Shown: positions 1 to 7,009 of the stretch, in pieces
Numbering within the stretch: the stretch's first letter is position 1
Layout of the letters: the number at the start of each line of letters is the position of its first letter
Made by a program: the position numbers and the translations under genes
Origin: an uncultured Legionellales bacterium
GTDB lineage: Bacteria; Pseudomonadota; Gammaproteobacteria; Eutrophobiales; Eutrophobiaceae
Direction of reading: 5' to 3'
NCBI GenBank assembly: GCA_913046215.1
Contig: CAJWRJ010000013.1
Span: 1-41,322, forward strand
DNA length: 41,322 nucleotides
Notes under the pieces: model-generated
Database searches by the model: none
The model's input: the letters and a program-made list of their open reading frames with translations, nothing else
Told to the model about the DNA's origin: nothing

Positions 1-55
1 CTTAAAATCCCTCGACTTAACGGTCGTGCCGGTTCGATTCCGGCCCCGGGCACCA
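1..55 (+). tRNA. tRNA-Leu(UAA), 3' part only
   Basis: The window opens inside the anticodon loop. The loop reads CTTAAAA, giving anticodon TAA at positions 3-5. It is followed by the 3' anticodon stem TCCCT, a long type-II variable arm (about 13-27, stem GAC/GTC), a T arm with loop TTCGATT closed by GCCGG/CCGGC (28-44), the 3' acceptor strand, discriminator A52 and an encoded CCA at 53-55. The long variable arm and the anticodon identify leucine. The 5' half lies outside the window. No T-run terminator follows; a coding gene begins 36 bases later. Confidence 0.9.
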
Positions 56-91
56 TTAAAAACAGCAAAAATTACTCTAAACTTATTAATA

Positions 92-940
92 ATGTTAACA
101 ACAACCGAACATTCCCGTGAAAGAGAGGGCTTTAAGTACATATATCCAGTAATTTCTCGTCGTTCGGGAGGTCTTTCTGTTGGAATCAATCTAAATACAA
201 ATAATGCATGTAATTGGCGCTGCATCTATTGCCAAGTACCACAATTAACTCGAGGAAGCGCTCCTCCTGTAAATCTTGAAACACTTCAAAATGAATTAAG
301 ATTTTTTCTAGACTCTGTTTTGCATGGTGATTTTTATGAAACAGAAGAAATACCAAAGAAACTTCAAGAAATCAAAGATATAGCTTTATCTGGTAATGGA
401 GAACCTACGACTGCTGATGAATTTGAACAGGTAGTAGATGTTCTAAAAGATGTGATCAAGGACTTGCCAATACTGAAACAGATAAAATGCGTATTAATAA
501 GCAATGGAAGTCTGGTTAATCGCGATTACGTTCAGAGAGGACTCTCTAAGCTTGCTGAAATAAACGGAGAGGTTTGGTTTAAAATTGATAGCGCAACACC
601 AAAAGGTATGGAAAAAATCAACCAAATAAGCGGAAATGAATTATCAACGACTAAAAGACTGGCAATATCAGCAAAACTCTGCCCAACATACATACAAACC
701 TGCATGTTCATGTTTAATAAAAGTTTACCCAGTCCAACTGAAATTAACGCTTATCTTGAAATGCTCAGTAAAGTAGTAGAAGAGGGCATTTCAATCAAAG
801 GCGTTCTTCTGTATGGCGTAGAGAGACCATCACTACTCCCTGAAGCTGCAGAAAAAATCGCAAAGCTGCCGGAAGACTGGATGTTAGCACTTGGAGAGAA
901 GATTAAGGCAATCGGACTTGACGTAAAGGTAAGTGTCTAG
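92..940 (+). CDS. Radical SAM protein, wyosine-synthase-like family (COG0731 type)
   Basis: The reading frame is open from inside the tRNA, but the tRNA 3' end makes the upstream start at 26 implausible. ATG at 92 gives 282 residues beginning MLTTTEHSRE. Residues 40-47 carry the radical SAM iron-sulfur motif CX3CX2C (C40, C44, C47, in CNWRCIYC). A glycine-rich stretch (LSGNGEPT, near residue 100) fits the SAM-binding GGEP-like motif. Members of this family reductively cleave S-adenosylmethionine. The archaeal relatives modify tRNA-Phe; bacterial members are mostly uncharacterised, so the substrate is unknown. The ribosome-binding site is weak. It stands alone between the tRNA and a convergent gene. 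The radical SAM call is secure; the subfamily is by resemblance. Confidence 0.8.
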   Translation: MLTTTEHSREREGFKYIYPVISRRSGGLSVGINLNTNNACNWRCIYCQVPQLTRGSAPPVNLETLQNELRFFLDSVLHGDFYETEEIPKKLQEIKDIALSGNGEPTTADEFEQVVDVLKDVIKDLPILKQIKCVLISNGSLVNRDYVQRGLSKLAEINGEVWFKIDSATPKGMEKINQISGNELSTTKRLAISAKLCPTYIQTCMFMFNKSLPSPTEINAYLEMLSKVVEEGISIKGVLLYGVERPSLLPEAAEKIAKLPEDWMLALGEKIKAIGLDVKVSV

Positions 941-963
941 ACATCTTAAGATTGAATTTCAAA

Positions 964-1009
964 TAAAAAAAAACTGAAAGAGCGCTCCGTAAAAGAGCGC
1001 CCATTTCAG
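964..1009 (-). terminator. Rho-independent terminator of the DUF1097 gene
   Basis: The inverted repeat has an outer stem CTGAAA (974-979) / TTTCAG (1004-1009) and an inner stem GCGCTC (982-987) / GAGCGC (995-1000) with loop CGTAAAA. Read on the minus strand it is followed at once by TTTTTTTTTATTT (plus 961-973). It lies 31 bases beyond the stop of the minus-strand gene ending at 1041. On the plus strand there is no T run, so it probably acts only in the minus direction. Confidence 0.85.
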
Positions 1010-1040
1010 GTTCTAAACTATATAGTTCAGCTATTTCTTA

Positions 1041-1511
1041 CTAGGAAATAGTCTCGTTTACCTTGTTCGCAACCATTGCAAAAACACAGCCCAGTACGAT
1101 CGATACGATGACCGTAACAAGCGGGTTATCCATTGATTGAGAGGCCACATCACCACCAGTACCGACCACGAGACCAACAGTTGCAGCATAGGTATAAACA
1201 GCTGTTGTTGCGCTTGTGAACATTGGCATTGATGTAAGCCAAACTAATGCAAAAACGGTCAGACCTACTGCGACAGGTAGACACCAGGCTGCAGAGCCTA
1301 GTTTGCCTGCCAGAATAAACATCACCGCAGCTAATACGGCACCCATTACGCCTGACTGTATAGTGTTTTTCATGTCATTATTCAGAGCCAGAAAAGCGCC
1401 CCATGCAATAAAGCCAATCCAAACATTGTAAGTATCCCAAGCACCAGAAACGTAGGTTGCAATAGCACCTACAATACCGACACTTACGGATAGTGACATA
1501 TGTGCTGACAT
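1041..1511 (-). CDS. DUF1097-like small integral membrane protein
   Basis: 156 residues, almost entirely hydrophobic, with five likely membrane segments (about 5-21, 28-44, 52-86 as two, 104-118, 129-147). The polar parts are short, including LNNDMKNTIQ at about 43-52. The tryptophan- and glycine-rich segment GAWDTYNVWIGFIAWG (about 23-38) resembles the DUF1097 inner-membrane family, which includes E. coli YcdZ; its function is unknown. The start ATG has a GGGGG Shine-Dalgarno-like run upstream. It is a single-gene unit with its own strong promoter, an operator-like palindrome and a strong terminator. Its codons look more G+C-rich than most of the window, which may reflect high expression or transfer. 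The membrane-protein call is firm; the family call is by resemblance. Confidence 0.65.
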   Translation of the reverse strand: MSAHMSLSVSVGIVGAIATYVSGAWDTYNVWIGFIAWGAFLALNNDMKNTIQSGVMGAVLAAVMFILAGKLGSAAWCLPVAVGLTVFALVWLTSMPMFTSATTAVYTYAATVGLVVGTGGDVASQSMDNPLVTVIVSIVLGCVFAMVANKVNETIS

Positions 1512-1542
1512 AGTTTCACACCCCCAAAGTTTTTTTATTTGT

Positions 1543-1557
1543 ACTACATATTGTAGT
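1543..1557 (-). promoter_or_regulatory. Operator-like palindrome at the DUF1097 transcription start
   Basis: A perfect inverted repeat ACTACA-TAT-TGTAGT lies 7 bases downstream of the -10 element of the DUF1097 promoter, so it covers the predicted +1 to +15. That position is typical of a repressor site. GntR-family repressors often bind short palindromes of this spacing, but no regulator gene lies nearby and the assignment is an inference. Because it is transcribed it could instead form a small 5' RNA hairpin. Confidence 0.45.
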
Positions 1558-1564
1558 GTCTGGC

Positions 1565-1593
1565 TTTATAGACCACAAAATGTGCAATGTAAA
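1565..1593 (-). promoter_or_regulatory. Sigma-70 promoter of the DUF1097 gene
   Basis: On the minus strand: TTTACA (plus 1588-1593), a 17-base spacer, then TATAAA (plus 1565-1570). Both boxes are one or two changes from consensus and the spacing is ideal. The predicted start near 1558 gives a leader of about 47 bases, with the GGGGG ribosome-binding run close to the ATG. Confidence 0.65.
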
Positions 1594-1709
1594 GCATTTT
1601 CGCACCATTTTTATGCATTTAATTTAAATCAATTATTTTCTGTTTATTTTCAAAAAACACGCAAAAATCTACTTATTTCAATGCTATTATGTGTCTAATT
1701 AATTACTTA

Positions 1710-1738
1710 TTGATTTTAATTAAAGTTCTATCTAATAC
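1710..1738 (+). promoter_or_regulatory. Candidate sigma-70 promoter for the gene at 1769
   Basis: TTGATT (1710-1715), a 17-base spacer and TAATAC (1733-1738), 30 bases before the ATG at 1769. The surrounding sequence is very AT-rich, so chance matches are common. Position and spacing support it moderately. Confidence 0.4.
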
Positions 1739-1768
1739 AAAAATTAATAAACTTTGAGATAAATAAGC

Positions 1769-2215
1769 ATGGTTGCACGAACCAAAAACAAACAGCGAGA
1801 TAAATGTCCGACATGTTCGCTTTTATCAAACGGCGAAAGCGTCCCTAAATTTGACGTTTCTCATCTTGAGCATCACTCGCTTAAGGGATTTATCAAGCAT
1901 CCAGATAACTTTTATCTCAAAAGTCGATATATGTCTTTATTTAGTAGAATACTGCCAGAAACAAACGACACAAATGAACTTCTGGGGTTTTCATTCAGCT
2001 CCAGAAGCTATCGTGTACCTGGATCAATTATCGAAGTCTCCATAAAAACTGTAAATGAAACACATGAGATTCTAGGCAAGGTGATTGTTTCAATGCAAAC
2101 TAAGTCTGGATATGAAATAGGTATGCTTTTGATGAATGGAGAAGACTTACGCAAGATTAGTTATATCGAACAGATATGTTACATAGATCATAAACTTATT
2201 AGCTCATTAGTATAA
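1769..2215 (+). CDS. Hypothetical cytosolic protein, possibly PilZ-like C-terminal half
   Basis: 148 residues; not recognised with confidence. No signal peptide or membrane segment. The N-terminus is basic (MVARTKNKQRDK) and followed by a CPTC pair (residues 13-16), which alone does not make a zinc site. The C-terminal half (about 80-135) reads as short beta strands: a YRVPG turn, then EVSIK, GKVIVSM and GYEIGMLLM, a pattern reminiscent of the PilZ barrel. The canonical RxxxR and DxSxxG ligand motifs are not evident, so c-di-GMP binding cannot be claimed. It has its own candidate promoter and is separated from ppk2 by 121 bases. An overlapping frame from 1773 is a shadow. Confidence 0.55.
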   Translation: MVARTKNKQRDKCPTCSLLSNGESVPKFDVSHLEHHSLKGFIKHPDNFYLKSRYMSLFSRILPETNDTNELLGFSFSSRSYRVPGSIIEVSIKTVNETHEILGKVIVSMQTKSGYEIGMLLMNGEDLRKISYIEQICYIDHKLISSLV

Positions 2216-2263
2216 TTATAACAATAACTTAAATAATAAACTTAAATCTTATTATTAATACTA

Positions 2264-2299
2264 TTAACTTATATATATATGCGCATAATATATATTATG
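2264..2299 (+). promoter_or_regulatory. AT-rich promoter region with a 16-bp palindrome, upstream of ppk2
   Basis: TTAACT (2264-2269), 16-base spacer and TAATAT (2286-2291) form a candidate promoter. Overlapping the -10 is the perfect palindrome CATAATATATATTATG (2284-2299), itself overlapping a second perfect palindrome TATGCGCATA (2278-2287). The start codon of ppk2 follows at 2337. The palindromes may be a regulator site, but in such AT-rich sequence alternating TA runs are palindromic by nature. Confidence 0.3.
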
Positions 2300-2336
2300 T
2301 TAAATAAGATAATAATATCTATAAAGAGAAATCGAA

Positions 2337-3146
2337 ATGACAGAAGGTAGTGCCCCATCCATCAAAAAGAAGTTAGCCAAGAAACACTATGAAGCAGAGC
2401 TTCAAAGGTTGCAGATTGAGCTGGTTAAATTGCAAGAGTGGATTAAACATAAGAAGTTAAAGGTCCTTGTTATCTTTGAAGGAAGGGATGCCGCTGGAAA
2501 AGGTGGTGCTATTAAGCGAATTACTGAACCACTTAGTCCTAGAATCTGCAAGGTCGTTGCCCTGCCCGCGCCAACAGAGCGCGAAAAAACACAGTGGTAT
2601 TTCCAAAGATACATCCAACATTTACCGTCAGGCGGTGAAATGGTGCTTTTTGATCGAAGTTGGTACAACCGCGCAGGTGTAGAGCGAGTGATGGATTTTT
2701 GTACGAAGGCTCAATATAAAGAATTTCTTAAAAGTTGCCCTGTTTTTGAGCGAATGCTAGTACGTTCAAAAACCATGGTAGTTAAATATTGGTTTTCTGT
2801 AAGCGATGAAGAGCAAGAACGTCGATTTCAGGGACGCATTCATCATCCAACTAAGCACTGGAAACTCAGTCCTATGGATCTACAGTCGCGTTCTAAATGG
2901 ATGGAATATTCTAAAGCAAAGGATAAGATGTTTAAGTGTACCGATATCAAGCAGGCACCCTGGTATGTTGTAAATGGTGATGATAAAAAAAGAGCGAGGT
3001 TAAACGTTATTAATCATCTATTAAGTTTAATCAATTATAAAGACTTATCACCCGAACCCGTTGAATTACCTCCAAGACAGGATGATGATGAAAAGTATGT
3101 AAGGAGCCCGCTTGAAGATCAGAATTTTATTCCTGAAATATATTAA
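2337..3146 (+). CDS. ppk2: Polyphosphate kinase 2 (PPK2, class I type)
   Basis: 269 residues, a normal length for single-domain PPK2. The Walker A loop GRDAAGKGG is at 49-57, the Walker B/lid segment LFDRSWYNRAGVERVM at about 104-119, and a lid helix with RRFQGRI follows near 162. PPK2 enzymes transfer phosphate between inorganic polyphosphate and nucleotides, usually using polyP to phosphorylate ADP or GDP; one-domain class I enzymes make NTP from NDP. The direction used in the cell cannot be read from sequence. AGAGAAA lies before the ATG. No ppk1, ppx or phosphate-regulon gene is nearby. The protein should be cytosolic. Confidence 0.93.
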   Translation: MTEGSAPSIKKKLAKKHYEAELQRLQIELVKLQEWIKHKKLKVLVIFEGRDAAGKGGAIKRITEPLSPRICKVVALPAPTEREKTQWYFQRYIQHLPSGGEMVLFDRSWYNRAGVERVMDFCTKAQYKEFLKSCPVFERMLVRSKTMVVKYWFSVSDEEQERRFQGRIHHPTKHWKLSPMDLQSRSKWMEYSKAKDKMFKCTDIKQAPWYVVNGDDKKRARLNVINHLLSLINYKDLSPEPVELPPRQDDDEKYVRSPLEDQNFIPEIY

Positions 3147-3187
3147 TGGTGCCCTCCCCTTACAAACTACCTAAGTAATAACTTGCA

Positions 3188-3610
3188 ATGAAAAGCATTC
3201 TATACTCAATTCTTCTTTTATTATCATTCAATGTTTTCTCTGGTTACCCAGAAGATGATGCGGAACGTGGCGATGCTATCGCTCAATGGGCGCTAGGAAT
3301 GAAATTTGTGCGCGGTGATGGTGTGGCACAAGATTACAAGGCGGCTCTAAAGTGGTTTCAGTTATCTGCTGAGCAGGGATTTTCAGATGCTCAATTTACC
3401 CTAGGAACAATGCATCATAATGGCAATGGTGTTGAGCAAAATATAGTTATTGCGCATATGTGGTTTAATATCGCATCAGCAAATGGGCATGAAAGCGCTA
3501 AAAAAAAGCGAGACTCTCTTGAGAAAAGTAAAATGACAAAAGAACAAATTGCAGAAGCCTGGAAGCTCGCTCGTGAATGTGTTAAAAATAATTATAAAGA
3601 TTGTAGCTAA
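3188..3610 (+). CDS. Secreted Sel1-repeat (SLR) protein
   Basis: 140 residues. An N-terminal signal peptide (MKSILYSILLLLSFNVFSG, cleavage expected near residue 19) is followed by two Sel1-like repeats of about 36 residues: one from about 30 (ALGMKFVRGDGVAQDYKAAL) and one from about 66 (LGTMHHNGNGVEQNIVIAH). The tail is helical and charged (KKKRDSLEKSKMTKEQIAEA) with two late cysteines (about 130 and 139). SLR proteins are alpha-solenoid adaptors and the partner is unknown. Its signal-peptide coding sequence strongly resembles that of the next gene (3614), suggesting duplication or shared origin. It starts 41 bases after ppk2, perhaps on the same transcript. Confidence 0.82.
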   Translation: MKSILYSILLLLSFNVFSGYPEDDAERGDAIAQWALGMKFVRGDGVAQDYKAALKWFQLSAEQGFSDAQFTLGTMHHNGNGVEQNIVIAHMWFNIASANGHESAKKKRDSLEKSKMTKEQIAEAWKLARECVKNNYKDCS

Positions 3611-3613
3611 ACT

Positions 3614-3912
3614 ATGAAAAACATTCTCTACACAATCATTCTCTCTTTCTTGTTTTATCCAATGTGTCTGCTGAATGGAATAGTAAAAATTTAAAAGAGG
3701 TGCATGATGGTTGTACATCAACCGATGAAAGTGATTATGATACATTTGGTGGAAAGAATAAGTTAATTTTATATTGTGATTGCTCTACATATAATCTATC
3801 TCAAGATTTTACAGTTAGTGAAGTAGAAAGACTTATATATTCAGGAGAGATGGAATCAAATGAAAAATTCAATAAGATCGTTGAGTATTGTATTAGATTG
3901 GTTTTGGACTGA
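3614..3912 (+). pseudogene. Small secreted cysteine-containing protein, signal peptide out of frame
   Basis: ATG at 3614 begins a typical signal peptide (MKNILYTIILSFLF), but that frame reaches a stop at 3692. One frame back the sequence continues as VLSNVSA (an ideal signal-peptidase site) and then EWNSKNLKEVHDG and about 75 more residues to a stop at 3912. Joining the frames in the T-rich stretch around 3646-3657 gives a complete precursor of about 99 residues, so one base appears to be missing. The mature part has cysteines in the pattern C...CDC...C and an acidic composition; no family is recognised. If translated as is, it could start at GTG 3664 without a signal peptide. It lies 3 bases after the Sel1-repeat gene and shares its leader sequence. 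A natural frameshift, a sequencing error and programmed slippage all remain possible. Confidence 0.6.
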
Positions 3913-3930
3913 TAGTAGATTTCCTGCTCC

Positions 3931-4794
3931 CTAATTTTTAACTGTATTTATTAAACCCGCACTTAATATCATAACTATCCCAATAAACTGAATAACAGTT
4001 ATGAGTTCATTGGCAAGCATCACAGCTGATACGGCACCCACAATAATTTCAAATAAAAATAAAACCGAGGATAAATAAATCGGTAAATTAGAAACAGCAT
4101 ATTGTGCCGTCCACGTCATGATGATCATTAGCGGAAACCCTAAGACACCTATCAATAAGAGATTGTTTAAAGTAACTATTGGAAAACTATCCTGAGTGAG
4201 TAGAATTCCGCACCCCGCAAGTACTATAACGCCGAACCATGAGGAGCACATTTTAACCGTATGAGTCAGCCCCCCTATTTTTCTGACTAGAATATTAGTA
4301 ATCGCGAAGGCAAGACCAGAAGTGATTGCATAAAAGTCCGCTCGGTCAAAACTCTTCATAAACTCTATTTCAGGGTGCCAGGAGATTAAAAAAACACCCG
4401 CTATAGCAAGCAATAAGGCGAAGATATTTCGTTTTTTGAGTATTTCATTAAGGATAAAAAAGGCGAGAAGTGTTGCCCAAACAGGTGAGAGATAAAAGAG
4501 GATCATCACCCGTACCACCTCCCCTTCTAATAAGGCGAGAACAAAACCAAGATTAGTCCAGCCAGCAAAGAGCGCAAGAAGGATATAAAGCGTCTTTGAG
4601 GCATAAAAATCAGCTCGAAGCGTATAAAATCGAGGAAAAATGAACAAAAAAGACACAAAATAGATTAAAACACTCGCCCAGAGACCAGAAACACCCGATT
4701 TTTCTAAAAAACGGAGCGGAATCCAGTAAAGTCCCCACAAGGTTGCGGCCACCAGACAGGCAAAGACCGCACTGAGATGAGTCGTATTTTTCAA
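3931..4794 (-). CDS. EamA/DMT-superfamily permease
   Basis: 287 residues with ten predicted membrane helices arranged as two five-helix halves, as expected for the drug/metabolite transporter superfamily. The first half begins at LSAVFACLVAATLWGLYWIP, the second near residue 150 (FYAITSGLAFAITNILVRK). Helix ends carry conserved-looking motifs such as LSPVWATLLAFFILNE (about 102-117), typical of EamA domains. Members export amino acids, metabolites or drugs; the substrate cannot be predicted here. It lies at the end of the minus-strand cluster, 42 bases after tatD, convergent with the small secreted-protein locus. Confidence 0.85.
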   Translation of the reverse strand: MKNTTHLSAVFACLVAATLWGLYWIPLRFLEKSGVSGLWASVLIYFVSFLFIFPRFYTLRADFYASKTLYILLALFAGWTNLGFVLALLEGEVVRVMILFYLSPVWATLLAFFILNEILKKRNIFALLLAIAGVFLISWHPEIEFMKSFDRADFYAITSGLAFAITNILVRKIGGLTHTVKMCSSWFGVIVLAGCGILLTQDSFPIVTLNNLLLIGVLGFPLMIIMTWTAQYAVSNLPIYLSSVLFLFEIIVGAVSAVMLANELITVIQFIGIVMILSAGLINTVKN

Positions 4795-4836
4795 AAAATT
4801 TAGCCGTTAAAATTTAGAATAAGATTTAGATAGTTA

Positions 4837-5616
4837 TTATAAAGTATTTATTTTATTGAATTTTTCTTCGTAATTTTTTGTAGTATTCGTCGCTACATCC
4901 TCGAGACTCTCCTCTTTGAGTTCGGCTAAAAACTCGGCCACGTACCTGACATAGGCTGGTTGGTTTATCTTCCCTCGTAGCGGAGTTGGGGCTAAATAGG
5001 GCGAATCTGTTTCAATTAACATGTTTTTGAGGGGTATTTGTCGTGCAACCTCCTGCAACGGCTTGGCATTCTTAAAAGTCACGATCCCCGAGAACGAGAT
5101 TAAAAAATCAAGATCAATTGCTGCCTTTGCTGTCTCTAAATCATCTACAAAACAATGCATTACACCACCTACTTCATCTGCTTTCTCTTCTTTTAAAATC
5201 TGAATCACATCGCTCTTGGCCTCACGAGAGTGAATGATAAGCGGCTTTTTCAATTCCTTCGCCGCATTAATATGTGTTCTGAATTGGTCTCGCTGCCACT
5301 CAAGATCCCCTTCGCTTCTAAAGTAATCAAGACCAGTCTCACCAACTGCAACCACATTGCTATCATTTGCGAGATGGGTGATTTCATCAATAGTTAAGGT
5401 ATTTTCGGGTTTTGTATTGGGGTGCACCCCTACTGAAGCAGAGACCTCATCATGCTCTTTTGCCAGAGCAATAATCTCGGGAGAGCCTTCCAGATCAACA
5501 GCAACGCATAACATATGAATAATATCGTTATTTTTTGCCTCACTCAGGATCGAATCCACCTCCATTTCATCGCTCAGTAGCGGTATATGGCAGTGTGAAT
5601 CAACTAAACCAGGCAT
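4837..5616 (-). CDS. tatD: TatD-family metal-dependent deoxyribonuclease
   Basis: 259 residues, full length for the family. Metal ligands of the TIM barrel are visible: DSHCH (H8, H10), the glutamate in GETGLDYFR (about 97), IHSREA (about 130), MHCF (about 155) and ETDSPYLAP (about 204). TatD/YcfH enzymes act on DNA 3' ends or as D-aminoacyl/nucleic acid hydrolases, and the tmk-holB-pilZ-tatD neighbourhood is typical of the YcfH branch in gammaproteobacteria. It follows pilZ by 21 bases on the same strand. It is cytosolic. The family is certain, the exact substrate is not. Confidence 0.92.
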   Translation of the reverse strand: MPGLVDSHCHIPLLSDEMEVDSILSEAKNNDIIHMLCVAVDLEGSPEIIALAKEHDEVSASVGVHPNTKPENTLTIDEITHLANDSNVVAVGETGLDYFRSEGDLEWQRDQFRTHINAAKELKKPLIIHSREAKSDVIQILKEEKADEVGGVMHCFVDDLETAKAAIDLDFLISFSGIVTFKNAKPLQEVARQIPLKNMLIETDSPYLAPTPLRGKINQPAYVRYVAEFLAELKEESLEDVATNTTKNYEEKFNKINTL

Positions 5617-5637
5617 ATTTGTGATTTCTAGGAATTA

Positions 5638-5991
5638 TTACAGTGTGTGTGAGGGTCGTTCTGATGAGAGCGCTCCTGCTAACATCTTTTCAATTTTTGT
5701 TTTTGTCGCCCCCTTATCTAACTCACTAAATTGGATACCAATACCTTCTGTTTTATTGCCATGCGAACCTTTCGGTGTTATCCAGGCCACCTTCCCTGCT
5801 ATTGGTATTTTATCCTTGCTGCCATCAATGGTAAGTAAAACAAAGATATCGTCGCCTAAGGTATAGTCTTTTGAAATTTTACTTGGGATGAAAATACCTC
5901 CATTTTTAACGAAAGGCATATATGAGACATACAAGGCGCTTTTGCCTTTGATGTTAAGTGATAATATCCCCTTATTATTGTCGTTTGCCAT
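5638..5991 (-). CDS. pilZ: PilZ-domain protein (type IV pilus PilZ type)
   Basis: 117 residues forming one PilZ domain, in the conserved position next to holB where the pilus-assembly PilZ is found in pseudomonads and xanthomonads. Beta-strand segments such as GGIFIPS (about 31-37), GDDIFVLLTI (about 46-55) and GKVAWITPKG (about 66-75) followed by GIGIQF (about 86-91) match. The RxxxR and DxSxxG motifs needed for c-di-GMP binding are absent, as in classical PilZ, which works by protein contact (PilB/FimX) instead. No pilus genes are in the window. Nineteen bases separate it from holB. Confidence 0.85.
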   Translation of the reverse strand: MANDNNKGILSLNIKGKSALYVSYMPFVKNGGIFIPSKISKDYTLGDDIFVLLTIDGSKDKIPIAGKVAWITPKGSHGNKTEGIGIQFSELDKGATKTKIEKMLAGALSSERPSHTL

Positions 5992-6010
5992 GTTCCTAAT
6001 TTACCTTTAT

Positions 6011-7009
6011 TCAAGCCATTGAGTCTTTATAATTTTTCCAGAACAATGCAATCTCTTCTAGAATAGCCAATGAGTTATAATTCATTGGGCCAGTCAATTC
6101 TTTATATTTCAATAATATAAAGTCATAACTTCTAATCAGTTTTAATAAGTCTAATCGATTTGAAATTCCTTGCAAGTCGTCGATGAGGTCTGTGTTTGTA
6201 ATATTTTTTACCTGTGAGCTGAGTTTTAGACGAACAAGATCATTCGTAAGCTGCATCAAGCAATGAATTGAGCTCTTTGCACCCAATTTATTCCAACATG
6301 CAGCTATATTAACAGGATTCGCCTTCTTCTTATTGAGCAGTTCGAGGTCTTTAAGATACTGAGCACGATTTTCCAAATATTCCTCTTCTAAAAGCGCTTC
6401 TACTTTTAGCGGTGCTCCCCCAGCAAGATTTAATAACAAATCAGCTGAAAACTTAGAATTATCGAAGTTTTTTTCTACCCAATCGATGGATTCGTTGCTA
6501 TACGTTGGATAAAAATTTATTTTTTGACATCGACTCCTTATGGTAACTAATAATTCCGAAGGCCGATGAGATAACAAAATAAACATCGATTGTGATGAAG
6601 GCTCTTCAAGCATTTTTAATAACGAGTTAGCGGAAGATCGATTCATTACATCAGCTTCATTAATTATAATAATTTTCATATCATTATTTAAAAAAGCTTT
6701 GAGTGAAGTGTAATTGACTAAATCTCGTGTTGTATCAACATGAAAATTTCCGGTTTTTATATCAGGTTCAATTAACTTGATATCGGGATTTGATTTTCCT
6801 TTAAATAACTCACAACTCTGACAATGTCCGCATGGGTCATTACTGCCTTTTGTTAAGCATAATCTACTTGCAGCAAAAAATAGTGAAAATTCTTTCAATC
6901 CAATCCCATCTGGACCTGAGAATAATAATGCATGAGGAAGACGATCTTGTTTGGACATTTCAAAGATTTGCCTCATTTGTTTTTGTTGCCAAGGAAGTAT
7001 TTCGATCAC
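6011..7009 (-). CDS. holB: DNA polymerase III delta' subunit
   Basis: 332 residues. The delta' subunit is part of the clamp loader that places the beta clamp on DNA. The N-terminal AAA+ domain has the degenerate, ATPase-dead P-loop typical of delta' (GPDGIGLKE, 32-40), a four-cysteine zinc module (C51, C60, C63, C66), and the conserved sensor region ending in RSRCQ (about 157-161), where the SRC motif contacts neighbouring subunits. The C-terminal domain is diverged but helical as expected. The start ATG overlaps the tmk stop by 4 bases, indicating translational coupling; pilZ follows 19 bases downstream. Confidence 0.92.
   Translation of the reverse strand: MIEILPWQQKQMRQIFEMSKQDRLPHALLFSGPDGIGLKEFSLFFAASRLCLTKGSNDPCGHCQSCELFKGKSNPDIKLIEPDIKTGNFHVDTTRDLVNYTSLKAFLNNDMKIIIINEADVMNRSSANSLLKMLEEPSSQSMFILLSHRPSELLVTIRSRCQKINFYPTYSNESIDWVEKNFDNSKFSADLLLNLAGGAPLKVEALLEEEYLENRAQYLKDLELLNKKKANPVNIAACWNKLGAKSSIHCLMQLTNDLVRLKLSSQVKNITNTDLIDDLQGISNRLDLLKLIRSYDFILLKYKELTGPMNYNSLAILEEIALFWKNYKDSMA

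Noticed and set aside
26-91. Upstream extension of the radical SAM frame into the tRNA
   Set aside because: The first 10 codons would overlap the tRNA 3' end, and the ATG at 92 gives the usual N-terminus.
1773-2045. 90-residue frame overlapping the gene at 1769
   Set aside because: Shadow in another frame, no recognisable content; the 148-residue frame fits the promoter and start better.
1-4836. Integrated island at tRNA-Leu
   Set aside because: No integrase, no second copy of the tRNA 3' end as an attachment site, and no mobile genes were seen, although this segment is less conserved in order.
5621-5866. 81-residue frame opposite pilZ, and similar frames opposite fabG, fabD, plsX and others
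   Set aside because: Antisense shadows of conserved genes with no start signal or recognisable product.
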